A DNA stretch of 64,000 nucleotides from Thalassobius sp. I31.1 (lineage in GTDB: Bacteria > Pseudomonadota > Alphaproteobacteria > Rhodobacterales > Rhodobacteraceae): assembly GCF_003031585.1 (NCBI RefSeq), contig NZ_PWAA01000061.1, positions 62,001 through 126,000 of the forward strand, given 5' to 3'. Both the position numbers and the translations under genes were made by a program. Shown in pieces: positions 37,755 to 46,699 of this stretch; the first letter of the stretch is position 1; each line of letters begins with the position of its first letter. The notes beneath the pieces are model-generated. The model saw only the letters and a list, made by a program, of their open reading frames with translations, had not been told where the DNA came from and ran no database searches.

Positions 37755-37877
37755 TATGCTTTAGTGGCACGAGTGGTTATGCCTGCTCGTGCCATCCTCC
37801 ATATTTCCAAGGTTGCAGAGGGTAACCTTTTCTCTCTAATGTTTTAACTAAGTAATAGTATCTGCCGCGATATAGCT

Positions 37878-38396
37878 CTATTTCACATTTGTCTGAGATG
37901 CCTTGTCATATACGATACATGCTTCCCTAAGTGTGTTTAGTAGCTTGGCGGCCCTTCCTGAACTCACCATTAATTCTGCTTCTGGGATACTCAACATCTC
38001 AGTGTCTTTGAATTCGGGGATAAGGTCTCGGTCGCCTTCAGAATTGATAGGATGCAGAAAAACTTCGAAGTTCAAAAACTTGCCGTTATTGGATTCATGT
38101 TTTGTTTTCAGAATCTTCTCCAACTCTTGATCTGTTTCAACCATTGAACTTCGAAGATCTGAAAGGTTTCTCTCTGTTTTCTGAAAGGCTCGCTCATTTC
38201 TCCTGTGGTTCAGTTCGTAAGCAAAAGCAAAGCCTGCTCCTGCGATGGAAAAGCCGGATAAAATCGTATACATAAAACTCGCAAATTTGGTAAGCTCCTC
38301 AGTCGTCCATTCATTGGTACTGAGGTTGAGATACTTCCATGCTGATAAAGCTATGATAGTGAGAGATGTAGCCGCTAACGCGTAAACAATTTTCAT
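37878..38396 (-). CDS. AT-rich hypothetical protein with two membrane helices and a coiled coil
   Basis: A 172-residue unrecognised protein. Two hydrophobic helices (about 3-22 and 40-62) resemble a hairpin anchor. A charged coiled-coil region (65-100, NHRRNERAFQKTERNLSDL) follows, then a soluble C-terminal domain (105-172). The gene and its flanks are strikingly AT-rich (about 35-40% G+C in lines counted by hand) beside eno and the cupin gene, suggesting recent acquisition. No mobile-element gene is visible next to it. Confidence 0.6.
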   Translation of the reverse strand: MKIVYALAATSLTIIALSAWKYLNLSTNEWTTEELTKFASFMYTILSGFSIAGAGFAFAYELNHRRNERAFQKTERNLSDLRSSMVETDQELEKILKTKHESNNGKFLNFEVFLHPINSEGDRDLIPEFKDTEMLSIPEAELMVSSGRAAKLLNTLREACIVYDKASQTNVK

Positions 38397-38455
38397 GCTT
38401 GCTCAATCTGTTGGTAATGTAATGATAGCCGAGAGATTACAGGAAAAACCTTACT

Positions 38456-38890
38456 ATGACCACCGCCGCAGATCTTATCAAACGCCTTAACCTCGCCCCG
38501 CATCCCGAAGGCGGGTATTACCGGCAGACCTGGGGCGCAGATGCATCTGAAGGTGAACGTGCGGCGGGGACCTGTATTTTCTTTCTGCTGAAAGAAGGCG
38601 AACGCAGTCACTGGCATAAGGTCGATGCGGTTGAAATCTGGCACTATTATGCCGGTGCGCCGCTGATCCTGCATCGCGCCGAAAGTGAAACCGGCCCGGC
38701 AACGCAGGATGTTCTGGGGCCGGATGTGATGGGCGGGCAAATGCCCCAGCTGATCGTCCCAACCGGACATTGGCAAGCTGCGGAAACCACAGGAGACTGG
38801 ACGCTTGTCGGCTGTACCGTATCACCTGGGTTTCAGTTTGAAGGCTTCACGCTGGCACCCGCTCACTTCACCATTCCCGGCCAAGTATAG
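38456..38890 (+). CDS. DUF985 cupin protein
   Basis: A 144-residue single-domain cupin. The N-terminus ADLIKRLNLAPHPEGGYYRQTW is the DUF985 opening. The cupin strands hold SHWHKVDAVEIWHYYAG (metal-ligand histidines) and PTGHWQAAE, and the family's end GFEFEGF-like motif is GFQFEGFTLAP. Substrate unknown; sugar-related isomerase or epimerase activity has been suggested for relatives. It converges on the DUF4329 gene across only two bases. Confidence 0.88.
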   Translation: MTTAADLIKRLNLAPHPEGGYYRQTWGADASEGERAAGTCIFFLLKEGERSHWHKVDAVEIWHYYAGAPLILHRAESETGPATQDVLGPDVMGGQMPQLIVPTGHWQAAETTGDWTLVGCTVSPGFQFEGFTLAPAHFTIPGQV

Positions 38891-38892
38891 AT

Positions 38893-39465
38893 CTATTCAA
38901 TCGGCTGGTTGAACAGCACTTCCAGATCCGCAGTGGTTAAGCTGTAAGGCACCTTTTTATCAGGGCTTTCCTGATACAGTGAATCAAACGGCATGCATCG
39001 GTAGCCACACAGCTGCCGCGCCTGGCGTTTCTGATTTTCCACAAACCAAAAGCGCCCGCCCGGGGTTGTGATATAACCGTTTTCAAAACGCGCGAAATCC
39101 CCTTCCATATCCTGAAGAGAAGGCACTTCGTTATAGCTGGCCGGATCAAAAGCGGCATGGGTATGATAGCTGGCAAAGATTTCCACATTGCCCTGAGGCA
39201 GAATAGGCAGGCAACTGGCCGCCTGGCCTTTCTGGGCCCTGGTCGCTTTCAGTTCATCCTGTTCGCGATAAATAAAGCCGCAATATTCAAGATCGACGAA
39301 GATAGAATGCGCATTCAGATCTTCCATAATGCTGGCGGCAAAAACATGCTCTTCCGCGTATTTGTCGTATCCACCTACAGGCTTATATCCTTCGGCGGCA
39401 ACCGGGGCTGCACTGATGGCCATAAAGGAAGCAATAAACAACGAACGTAGGTTCAATAGTGACAT
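38893..39465 (-). CDS. Secreted DUF4329 domain protein
   Basis: A 190-residue protein with a signal peptide (about 1-24, APVAA). The conserved domain contains EYCGFIY, an ASYHTHAAFDPA block with histidines, EVPSLQDMEGDF and GYITTPGGRFWF, characteristic of DUF4329. Paired cysteines at CGYRC and elsewhere suggest disulfides. DUF4329 domains are seen at the C-terminus of some polymorphic toxins, but here it is a free-standing periplasmic protein, so a toxin role is not established. Confidence 0.75.
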   Translation of the reverse strand: MSLLNLRSLFIASFMAISAAPVAAEGYKPVGGYDKYAEEHVFAASIMEDLNAHSIFVDLEYCGFIYREQDELKATRAQKGQAASCLPILPQGNVEIFASYHTHAAFDPASYNEVPSLQDMEGDFARFENGYITTPGGRFWFVENQKRQARQLCGYRCMPFDSLYQESPDKKVPYSLTTADLEVLFNQPIE

Positions 39466-39538
39466 GGAAACTCCTGGGTAGTTCTTTTTTCCGATCCTGC
39501 CCTGGAGTGATGTTTATTACAAAGGATTTCGTATGAAC

Positions 39539-40648
39539 CTAGCGACGCAATTTACCCGGCTTCGAGATATGCCCACCAACCACCGGCGCATGACAGCCCG
39601 TGGTGCCGGGCGCTGAGTTCGGCAGACCATATCTGGTCCGCACCGCAAGATAGGCAAAAGCCTGGGCTTCCAGCATGTCACCATCAAGGCCTGCGTCCTC
39701 GACCGGGGCGACAGGGCAATCCATCAGAAGGGACAGCATCGACATCAGCATCGGGTTTTTACGCCCGCCACCGGTCACCAGGACGCCTTCGGGCATTTCC
39801 GGGCAATGGCGCAATCCGCGCGCGGCAGAGGCCGCAGCAATCGCTGTCAACGTGGCGCAGGCGTCGGCATCTTCCAGAACGTCCACCAGTTCAAGAATAT
39901 TCGGGAAGTCATTGCGATCCAGTGATTTGGGTGGTTCGCGGTAGAAGTAGTCATATTCCAGGAAATCGCTGACGATGCCTTCATCGACTTCGCCTTCTGA
40001 CGCCAGTGCACCGTCTTCATCCCAGGGCAGGCCACGCCGGGACAACATGAGATCATTGATCGGGGCGTTTGCCGGGCCGGTGTCAAAGGCCAGCAATGCA
40101 CCAGGATCTTCGGGACGTTCTTTGGTTGGGTCGACATAAGTAATATTGCCAACACCCCCGAGATTGAGGAAAGCCAGCGGGCGTTCTGCATTGATCAGTT
40201 TGGCACAGGCAAAGTGGAAGAACGGTGCAAGTGGTGCACCCTGCCCGCCCATTTCCATATCCGCCGTGCGAAAATCCCAGACCACCGGGGTGTTCAGCAC
40301 TTCGGCCAAGACATGGCCATTGCCACACTGATGGGTGCGGCCGTTGTCCGGGTCATGGGCCAGGGTCTGGCCGTGAAATCCGATCAGTTGCGCATCACCA
40401 AAAGGCGACAAAGCCTCTGCATGGGCGGTTTCGATCATTTCAGACAGGTCTTCGATCCCCGGATCGCCCTGCCAGTGGCCAAACCCCGAGGCAATCGTTG
40501 CACGTTCCTCTGGTGTCCATTCCCGATACCGGCTTTCGCCAAATTCCAGAATCTCATGCCCGTCGGTCAGCACCATCGCCGCATCGATCCCGTCCAAAGA
40601 CGTGCCTGTCATCGCACCCAGCGACCAGATTGCATCCTGTTTCAACAT
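39539..40648 (-). CDS. anmK: Anhydro-N-acetylmuramic acid kinase
   Basis: A 369-residue sugar kinase used to recycle cell-wall anhydroMurNAc to MurNAc-6-phosphate. The phosphate-binding start [17 protein letters not shown], the [10 protein letters not shown] segment, [24 protein letters not shown] and [12 protein letters not shown] are all typical. The gene is divergent from tyrS across 67 bases, the usual arrangement of these two genes in Rhodobacterales. Confidence 0.96.
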   Translation of the reverse strand: MLKQDAIWSLGAMTGTSLDGIDAAMVLTDGHEILEFGESRYREWTPEERATIASGFGHWQGDPGIEDLSEMIETAHAEALSPFGDAQLIGFHGQTLAHDPDNGRTHQCGNGHVLAEVLNTPVVWDFRTADMEMGGQGAPLAPFFHFACAKLINAERPLAFLNLGGVGNITYVDPTKERPEDPGALLAFDTGPANAPINDLMLSRRGLPWDEDGALASEGEVDEGIVSDFLEYDYFYREPPKSLDRNDFPNILELVDVLEDADACATLTAIAAASAARGLRHCPEMPEGVLVTGGGRKNPMLMSMLSLLMDCPVAPVEDAGLDGDMLEAQAFAYLAVRTRYGLPNSAPGTTGCHAPVVGGHISKPGKLRR

Positions 40649-40715
40649 TCGCTTTCCCTTTTAACCTGCCCCCGTTATATCCGTAGGACAGATAGAATTC
40701 TATGGATGAAACGTA

Positions 40716-41969
40716 ATGACCTGGCACCCCAAATCTGACTTTATGCGTGTGATGATCGAGCGCGGCTTTCTGGCCGACTGCACCGACTATCAGGCGCTGG
40801 ATGACGCGTTTATGGCGGGGGTTGTGCCAGCTTATATCGGCTTTGACGCGACTGCAAAATCTCTGCATGTCGGGTCCCTTATCCAGATTATGATGCTGCG
40901 CTGGTTGCAGAAAACCGGCCATAAGCCAATTGTTCTGATGGGCGGCGGCACGACAAAGGTGGGGGATCCGTCTTTCCGCGCTGATGAACGCCCGCTGCTG
41001 ACACCGGATCAGATTGATGATAATATCTCGGGTATTAAGAAAGTCTTCAGCTCTTACGTTTCCTTTGGCGACGGCGAGAATGACGCGGTGATGGTGAACA
41101 ACGCGGAATGGCTGGATGATCTGAACTACCTTGAGTTCCTGCGCGACATTGGTCGTCATTTCTCGGTCAACCGGATGCTGGCCTTTGAAAGCGTGAAATC
41201 ACGTCTGGACCGTGAACAAAGCCTGAGCTTCCTTGAGTTCAACTATATGATCCTCCAGGCCTATGACTTCCTGGAACTGAACCGCCGTTACGGCTGTTTG
41301 CTGCAGATGGGCGGATCGGATCAGTGGGGCAATATCATCAACGGGATCGATCTGACCCGCCGTGTGCTGGACAACCAGATTTTTGGCCTGACGTCGCCCC
41401 TGCTGACGACCTCTGACGGTAAGAAAATGGGCAAAAGCCAGGACGGTGCTGTCTGGCTGAATGCCGATATGCGGTCGCCCTATGAGTTCTGGCAGTTCTG
41501 GCGCAACACGACTGATGCGGATGTCGGTCGTTTCCTGAAGCTTTACACCGAAATGCCGATTGAGGAATGCGAACGTCTTGGTGCCCTGGAAGGGGCTGAA
41601 ATCAACGACGCCAAGAGCATTCTGGCCAATGCCGTGACCACTCTGGCCCATGGTTCCGATGCCGCTGCGACAGCGGAAGCCACAGCACGCGAAGTGTTTG
41701 AAAAAGGCGGCATGGGGGATGATCTGCCGACACTGAAACTGTCTGCGGCGGATGTGGGTGACGGCATTTCCATCGTACAGCTGATCGTGAAATCCGGCCT
41801 CGCGAAATCTGGTAAAGATGCAAAGCGTCTGATCGGTGAAAATGGCGCGAAGATGAACGACGCGCCGCTGGAAAGCGCCGGTGTTGTGCTTCAGGCCTCT
41901 GATCTGACGGAACCAGTGAAACTGTCCGCCGGAAAGAAACGTCACGCATTGGTGCTTCTGGAAGGTTAA
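40716..41969 (+). CDS. tyrS: Tyrosine-tRNA ligase
   Basis: A 417-residue class I synthetase. The HIGH-like motif is AKSLHVGSL, the tyrosine-binding region [22 protein letters not shown] follows, and the KMSKS loop reads KMGKS (in [12 protein letters not shown]). A C-terminal S4-type RNA-binding domain spans about 350-417 ([21 protein letters not shown]). Length is normal. Confidence 0.97.
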   Translation: MTWHPKSDFMRVMIERGFLADCTDYQALDDAFMAGVVPAYIGFDATAKSLHVGSLIQIMMLRWLQKTGHKPIVLMGGGTTKVGDPSFRADERPLLTPDQIDDNISGIKKVFSSYVSFGDGENDAVMVNNAEWLDDLNYLEFLRDIGRHFSVNRMLAFESVKSRLDREQSLSFLEFNYMILQAYDFLELNRRYGCLLQMGGSDQWGNIINGIDLTRRVLDNQIFGLTSPLLTTSDGKKMGKSQDGAVWLNADMRSPYEFWQFWRNTTDADVGRFLKLYTEMPIEECERLGALEGAEINDAKSILANAVTTLAHGSDAAATAEATAREVFEKGGMGDDLPTLKLSAADVGDGISIVQLIVKSGLAKSGKDAKRLIGENGAKMNDAPLESAGVVLQASDLTEPVKLSAGKKRHALVLLEG

Positions 41970-41996
41970 TATTTTCCTGACATTATTAAATGCAAG

Positions 41997-42028
41997 GCCC
42001 TGCAGCATCTGATGTTGCAAGGCTTTTT
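41997..42028 (+). terminator. Terminator of tyrS
   Basis: GCCCTGCAGCATC pairs with GATGTTGCAAGGC (two G-T wobbles) and is followed by TTTTT. It overlaps the last bases of a small minus-strand ORF. Confidence 0.75.
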
Positions 42029-42173
42029 ATATCAGGACGCGCAATACCTCTACTATTCCTATGAAAATGAAAGGAATTGAGAGGATCAGAGCAAGCAGAA
42101 GCGCCGCTGCCGGGGTGAATTGCGGGGGGGGAATATCACCCGTTTTAAATCTGCGGTCTGCCTGCTGTTTCAT
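42027..42173 (-). CDS. Candidate 48-residue single-pass membrane protein
   Basis: An open frame from ATG 42173 encodes a polar, basic N-terminus (MKQQADRRFKTGD, then PPPQ), one long hydrophobic helix (about 22-40) and a short VEVLRVLI end. The plan is that of many small bacterial inner-membrane proteins. No strong ribosome site is seen, and the stop overlaps the tyrS terminator, so the call is tentative. It is divergent from the acetyltransferase-like gene. Confidence 0.35.
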   Translation of the reverse strand: MKQQADRRFKTGDIPPPQFTPAAALLLALILSIPFIFIGIVEVLRVLI

Positions 42174-42218
42174 AAGACTATTAACCAGATCTAAAGTTTA
42201 ATTTTCATTAATAGGCGC

Positions 42219-43205
42219 ATGAACAACCCGCCCCCCATCCTGCCCCTGCAACAAAGCCCGGAATTTGCACGCTGCCTGACGGCCATGAGACAGCTCGTAA
42301 CGCGGCACGTCAGCGCGCGCAGTGATATGTCCTGGCAGGTGCAAAGCAAAGGGATTGGCGGCATTGGGCTTGTGGATCTGGTGACACGTGGACCTGTCGG
42401 AAATATGGAAACCTGGCTGCAACATTGGCGAGATTATCACGACACAACACCGCTGCTGTTGAATGCGCCCCCCTGCAGACCAGATCTGCTGCGAAATCAT
42501 GGTCTCTGGCCGCTGATCACCCCCGTGACCCTGGGTATTACAGATCTGGGAGCCCCCCAAAACATGCGCAGCGCCATGGGGCAGAAATGGCGCAACAGAT
42601 TGCGGCGGGCGGAAGCGTATAAAATCAAAGTGAAGTGCTATGATCTTCAGGATCACCACTGGCTGATTGCCACGGAAGACACACAGGCCCGGCAAAAAGG
42701 GTACCGAGGATATCCGGCAGGGTTCTCAACGCTGTTTGGGCAGATCAACCCCGGACAGGCGAAAGTGTTTGAGGCACAGTACCAGGGTGAGATCATCGCC
42801 GGAATTGTGGTGCTGTTACACGGACGGATGGCCACCTGGCAGATCGGACACAACCTTCCCGAAGGACGGCAACTGAATGCCATGAACCTGCTTTTATGGC
42901 GTGCTATGTGCTGGCTGTCAGAACGAGGTTATATGCAGCTTGATCTGGGCGTTCTGAACGGAAAAGATGCAGAAGGCCTGACCCGTTTCAAACTTGGAAG
43001 TGGGGCAAAAGCACAGCGCCAGGGTGGCACCTGGCTATATATGAACACACTCGCGCCTCTGGCAAAACGGTTGCCATCACGCCTCTCTGGTTTCAGAAAC
43101 TTTCGTGGGCGTGAGCCGGAAACTTTCAAAGTTTCCGAACCGTTTTCTTCGAAAGAAAACGGCGCCGCGAGGGGCGCCGTTCAGGATCTTATTCGGTCAC
43201 AGTGA
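42219..43205 (+). CDS. FemAB/GNAT-like acyltransferase
   Basis: A 328-residue protein. The core (about 110-285) resembles the GNAT domain of FemAB-related proteins and DUF482/BioF2-like acetyltransferases: WRNRLRRAEAY, GEIIAGIVVLLHGRMATWQIGHN, MNLLLWRAMCWLSERGYMQLDLGVLNGKDAEGLTRFK. The residues after about 300 are encoded by a double-hairpin repeat (43117-43162) and overlap the converging cyclophilin gene by 17 bases. The true C-terminus was probably extended by insertion of the repeat. Substrate unknown. Confidence 0.7.
   Translation: MNNPPPILPLQQSPEFARCLTAMRQLVTRHVSARSDMSWQVQSKGIGGIGLVDLVTRGPVGNMETWLQHWRDYHDTTPLLLNAPPCRPDLLRNHGLWPLITPVTLGITDLGAPQNMRSAMGQKWRNRLRRAEAYKIKVKCYDLQDHHWLIATEDTQARQKGYRGYPAGFSTLFGQINPGQAKVFEAQYQGEIIAGIVVLLHGRMATWQIGHNLPEGRQLNAMNLLLWRAMCWLSERGYMQLDLGVLNGKDAEGLTRFKLGSGAKAQRQGGTWLYMNTLAPLAKRLPSRLSGFRNFRGREPETFKVSEPFSSKENGAARGAVQDLIRSQ
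43117..43162. repeat. Double-hairpin repeat, copy C, inside a coding end
   Basis: CGGAAACTTT pairs with 43128-43137, then CCGTTTTCTTC (43140-43150) pairs with 43151-43162. A third GC stem (GGCGCC, 43161-43166 and 43174-43179) adds a terminator shape for the cyclophilin gene on the minus strand. Confidence 0.75.
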
Positions 43206-43791
43206 CCGACTTCATATAGTCAGGGTCTGCGACCGCGCCACTGCCAGGCGCACCGCGCTTGATCGCGTCAACCACCTCCTGACCTTCCACAACCTGACCA
43301 AAGACAGTGTACTGCCCGTTCAGATGCGGTGCCGGTTCAAACATGATGAAGAACTGGCTGTTCGCGGAATCAGGATGACCGGAACGCGCCATGCCAACGG
43401 TGCCCCGATCAAAGGAAACATCCCCGAATTCAGCAGGAACATCCGGTTGGTCAGAACCACCAGTACCGGCACGACGCAGGTTTTCGCCGAGACGGCCAAA
43501 TTCCACATCACCGGTCTGCGCCATGAAGCCATCAATCACGCGGTGGAACACCACCCCGTCATATTTGCCATCCGAGGCCAGCGTGGTCACGCGTTCCACA
43601 TGCTGCGGCGCAACGCCAGGCATCAGATCAATCACGATCTGGCCCTGGGTGCTGCCGTCAACCTCGATCACCAGATTCGGTGTGTCGGGGTTGTCCTGGG
43701 CCTGCGCCGGGAGCGTTGCAAAATAGAACACCCCCAGAATGCCAAGCCCCAGCGCCCCAAGGGTTGCCGGAAGAACGTCAAGCTTAGGCAT
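43189..43791 (-). CDS. Cyclophilin-type peptidyl-prolyl isomerase, exported or membrane-anchored
   Basis: A 200-residue cyclophilin with an N-terminal hydrophobic segment (about 10-31, GILGVFYFATLPAQA) that is a signal peptide or anchor. The isomerase core contains VVFHRVIDGFMAQTGDVEFG, GTVGMARSGHPDSANSQFFI and LNGQYTVFGQVVEG. It follows the cytoplasmic cyclophilin gene with an eight-base overlap. The two cores share much sequence, so one arose by duplication and gained an export signal. Confidence 0.92.
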   Translation of the reverse strand: MPKLDVLPATLGALGLGILGVFYFATLPAQAQDNPDTPNLVIEVDGSTQGQIVIDLMPGVAPQHVERVTTLASDGKYDGVVFHRVIDGFMAQTGDVEFGRLGENLRRAGTGGSDQPDVPAEFGDVSFDRGTVGMARSGHPDSANSQFFIMFEPAPHLNGQYTVFGQVVEGQEVVDAIKRGAPGSGAVADPDYMKSVTVTE

Positions 43792-44290
43792 CGGACGCCA
43801 CTTTCACAGAGGTCATGCGATCCGGGTTCATTGGTGGCTCGCCACGTTGAATTTCATCAACAATGTCCATGCCTTCAATGACCTGACCGTAAACAGTGTA
43901 CTGACCGTTCAGGAAGTCATTGTCTTTGAAGTTGATGAAGAACTGGCTGTTGGCAGAGTTCGGGTTGGCGGAACGTGCAGCGCCGATGGACCCACGTGCA
44001 TGTGGAACCTTAGAGAATTCAGCTGGCAAATCATCATGGGAAGATCCGCCTGTGCCCGCGCGGCCAATGTTGAAATCTTTGTCCCAGTTGCCGTTTGCTA
44101 CATCACCGGTCTGCGCCATAAAACCATCAATCACGCGGTGGAAAACAACACCGTCATATTCGCCTGCGCGCGCCAGGGTCTTCATGCGTTCGACGTGCTT
44201 TGGTGCAACGTCTGGCAGCAGTGCGATGGTCACAGTACCTTTGGTGGTTTCCATGATGATGGTGTTTTCGGGATCTTTGATTTCAGCCAT
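43784..44290 (-). CDS. ppiB: Cytoplasmic cyclophilin-type peptidyl-prolyl isomerase
   Basis: A 168-residue PpiB-like protein lacking a signal. It has VVFHRVIDGFMAQTGDVANG, ARGSIGAARSANPNSANSQFFINF and LNGQYTVYGQVIEGMDIV, the standard cyclophilin blocks. First gene of the pair; divergent from pgk, with about 127 bases between, where both promoters should lie. Confidence 0.94.
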   Translation of the reverse strand: MAEIKDPENTIIMETTKGTVTIALLPDVAPKHVERMKTLARAGEYDGVVFHRVIDGFMAQTGDVANGNWDKDFNIGRAGTGGSSHDDLPAEFSKVPHARGSIGAARSANPNSANSQFFINFKDNDFLNGQYTVYGQVIEGMDIVDEIQRGEPPMNPDRMTSVKVASDA

Positions 44291-44417
44291 TTTGGGCGTC
44301 CTTTGTATGATATTTGCCGCGAAGCTTATCTAAAGCACCCGCCGGGGAAAAGCAGAATTGACGTATGTGCCGGGATGTTGTGTTAAAGGATGCGAAATTT
44401 ATGCTTTGGAGTGCGTT

Positions 44418-45620
44418 ATGGCTGCCGCAAAACCCTGGAAGACAGTTGATGATATGGACCTGGCCGGTAAGGTTGTTCTGACCCGTGTGGATATCAACGT
44501 GCCAATGGAAGACGGGCGCGTCACCGATATGACGCGGATTGAACGCATCCTGCCCACGGTGAAGGACATCCTGGCCGCCGGTGGCAAACCTGTGTTGCTG
44601 GCACATTTCGGCCGCCCCAAAGGCGACGTGCGTGCGGATATGTCCCTGGGCATGGTACGCGAGGCCCTGGAAGGCGCGCTTGGCAGCCCGGTGAAATTTG
44701 CGGCGAACTGCATTGGCGCGGACGCAAAACAAGGCGTTGCGGCACTGGAAGCCGGTGAAACCCTGCTGCTGGAAAACACCCGTTTCCACGCAGAAGAAAC
44801 AAAGAACGATGCGATGTTCGCGGCATCGCTTGCGGCGCTTGGCGATATCTACTGCAACGATGCATTTTCCGCCGCCCACCGTGCCCATGCTTCAACCGAG
44901 GCCATCGCACGCCTTCTGCCCGCCTGTGCCGGGCGTCTGATGCAGGCGGAGCTTGAGGCCCTGGAAGGCGCACTTGGCGCACCGGAACGCCCGGTTGTGG
45001 CTGTGGTTGGTGGCGCGAAAGTATCTACCAAACTGGACCTTCTGGGCAATCTTGTGGGTAAGGCCGATCATCTGGTGATTGGCGGCGGCATGGCGAATAC
45101 CTTCCTTGCGGCAAAAGGCGTGAATGTCGGCAAATCCCTGTGTGAACATGATCTGGCCGATACTGCCCGGGAGATTCTGGCGAAAGCGGAAGCCGCTGGT
45201 TGCGAAGTGATCCTGCCGCAAGATGTTGCTATTTGGGACAAACTAGAAAGTAGGGAAACCGTCGAGTATGTTGACGTCAACGAATGCCCGGATGACATGA
45301 TGATGTTGGATGTAGGGCCTCGGACAACGGCGTATATCAGCCAAACGATTCAATCGGCAAAAACGCTAATCATGAACGGCCCCTTGGGTGTGTTCGAAGT
45401 TGTCCCCTTTCATAAAGGCACATTCGATATGCTTAATGAAATAGCTCGTCAAACAAATGGCGGAAATCTGATCTCTGTCGCGGGAGGCGGCGACACCGTG
45501 GCGGCTATCAACCTTGCTGACCACGGCGATGATTTCTCTTACATCTCCACCGCGGGCGGCGCGTTCCTTGAATGGATGGAAGGCAAGACCCTGCCCGGCG
45601 TTGCCGCGCTTGAAGATTGA
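44418..45620 (+). CDS. pgk: Phosphoglycerate kinase with an internal mosaic segment
   Basis: A 400-residue glycolytic enzyme (1,3-bisphosphoglycerate to 3-phosphoglycerate with ATP formation). It has [27 protein letters not shown], the [10 protein letters not shown] region, [12 protein letters not shown] and the nucleotide-binding end [15 protein letters not shown] 44418 follows GGAG. Codons from about 45229 to 45490 (residues about 271-357) differ from the rest: hand counting gives 46% G+C over 45241-45480, with rare-looking CTA, AGG and ATA codons. The reading frame is intact throughout, and the ends return to the local style. Confidence 0.95.
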   Translation: MAAAKPWKTVDDMDLAGKVVLTRVDINVPMEDGRVTDMTRIERILPTVKDILAAGGKPVLLAHFGRPKGDVRADMSLGMVREALEGALGSPVKFAANCIGADAKQGVAALEAGETLLLENTRFHAEETKNDAMFAASLAALGDIYCNDAFSAAHRAHASTEAIARLLPACAGRLMQAELEALEGALGAPERPVVAVVGGAKVSTKLDLLGNLVGKADHLVIGGGMANTFLAAKGVNVGKSLCEHDLADTAREILAKAEAAGCEVILPQDVAIWDKLESRETVEYVDVNECPDDMMMLDVGPRTTAYISQTIQSAKTLIMNGPLGVFEVVPFHKGTFDMLNEIARQTNGGNLISVAGGGDTVAAINLADHGDDFSYISTAGGAFLEWMEGKTLPGVAALED

Positions 45621-45621
45621 T

Positions 45622-45672
45622 CTGCGTGTAACGTAACGCAGCTATGATGCGCCAGCATAGATATGTTGGCGC
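45622..45672. other. Two adjacent hairpins between pgk and fda
   Basis: CTGCGT (45622-45627) pairs with 45636-45641. GCGCCAGCAT (45649-45658) pairs with ATGTTGGCGC (45663-45672), with one G-T wobble, over an AGAT loop. Neither has a T tract, so they look more like mRNA processing or stabilising structures than terminators. Confidence 0.45.
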
Positions 45673-45746
45673 TACCACAATTGCCAGCCCTGCCCTGCTG
45701 GCCTAAAAGCGGGGCAGATTTGTAACCAATTGCCCGGGCGGAACGA

Positions 45747-46640
45747 ATGTCTAAACAAAAACAAACCGAACAGATGACCAATGGCGGCGGCTTTGTAGCA
45801 GCCCTGGACCAGAGCGGCGGTTCCACCCCGAAAGCTCTGGCGCTTTATGGCGTGGAAGCAGACGCTTACAACGGCGAAGCAGAAATGTTCGACCAGATCC
45901 ACGCAATGCGCACACGGATCATCAAATCTGACGCTTTCACCGGCGCGCGCGTTGTTGGCGCGATCCTGTTTGAAATGACCATGGATCGTGACGTAGACGG
46001 CGTACCGACTGCGCAATATCTGTGGGACAGCTGTGGCGTTGTGCCTTTCCTGAAGATCGACAAAGGTCTGGCCGACGAAGCCAATGGCGTTCAGCTGATG
46101 AAGCCAATTGATGGTCTGGATACGCTGCTGGAAAAAGCTGTATCCAAAGGCATTTTCGGCACCAAGATGCGTTCTGTGATCAACCAGGCGTCATCGAAAG
46201 GCATCAAAGCCAATGTTGCACAGCAGTTTGAATTGGCTGGCGATATTCTAGCCCATGGCCTGATGCCGATCGTTGAACCTGAAATCAACATCAACATGGA
46301 AGACAAATCCGGCGCAGAAGATATGCTACGTGACGCGATCCTGGCGTCTCTTGATATCGTGCCGGAAGGCCAGCAGGTGATGCTGAAACTGACCCTGCCA
46401 GAAGCGGCGAACCAGTATAAAGCCCTGGTGGATCACCCGAAGGTGATGCGCGTTGTGGCCCTGTCCGGCGGGTACAGTCGTGATGAAGCCAACCGTCGCC
46501 TGTCTGAGAACAGCGGCATGATTGCAAGCTTCTCCCGCGCGCTGACCGAAGGCCTGTCTGCACAGCAGTCTGAAGCTGAATTTGACGCAACCCTGGATGC
46601 GTCCGTTGGGTCCATCCACGCGGCATCTGTTGCAGGCTGA
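45747..46640 (+). CDS. fda: Fructose-bisphosphate aldolase, class I
   Basis: A 297-residue lysine Schiff-base aldolase that splits or forms fructose-1,6-bisphosphate. Family signs include GGGFVAALDQSGGSTPKALALYG at the start, VPFLKIDKGLADE, PIVEPEININ and LKLTLPE with the catalytic lysine. The gene follows pgk in the same direction and precedes a strong terminator. Confidence 0.95.
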   Translation: MSKQKQTEQMTNGGGFVAALDQSGGSTPKALALYGVEADAYNGEAEMFDQIHAMRTRIIKSDAFTGARVVGAILFEMTMDRDVDGVPTAQYLWDSCGVVPFLKIDKGLADEANGVQLMKPIDGLDTLLEKAVSKGIFGTKMRSVINQASSKGIKANVAQQFELAGDILAHGLMPIVEPEININMEDKSGAEDMLRDAILASLDIVPEGQQVMLKLTLPEAANQYKALVDHPKVMRVVALSGGYSRDEANRRLSENSGMIASFSRALTEGLSAQQSEAEFDATLDASVGSIHAASVAG

Positions 46641-46664
46641 ATTCAACCGGATAAGACAAGGAAG

Positions 46665-46685
46665 GGGCGCTGCGGCGCCCTTTTT
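46665..46685 (+). terminator. Terminator of fda
   Basis: GGGCGC and GCGCCC form a perfect stem over TGCG, followed directly by TTTTT. Confidence 0.88.
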
Positions 46686-46699
46686 CATGCGATAAATCT

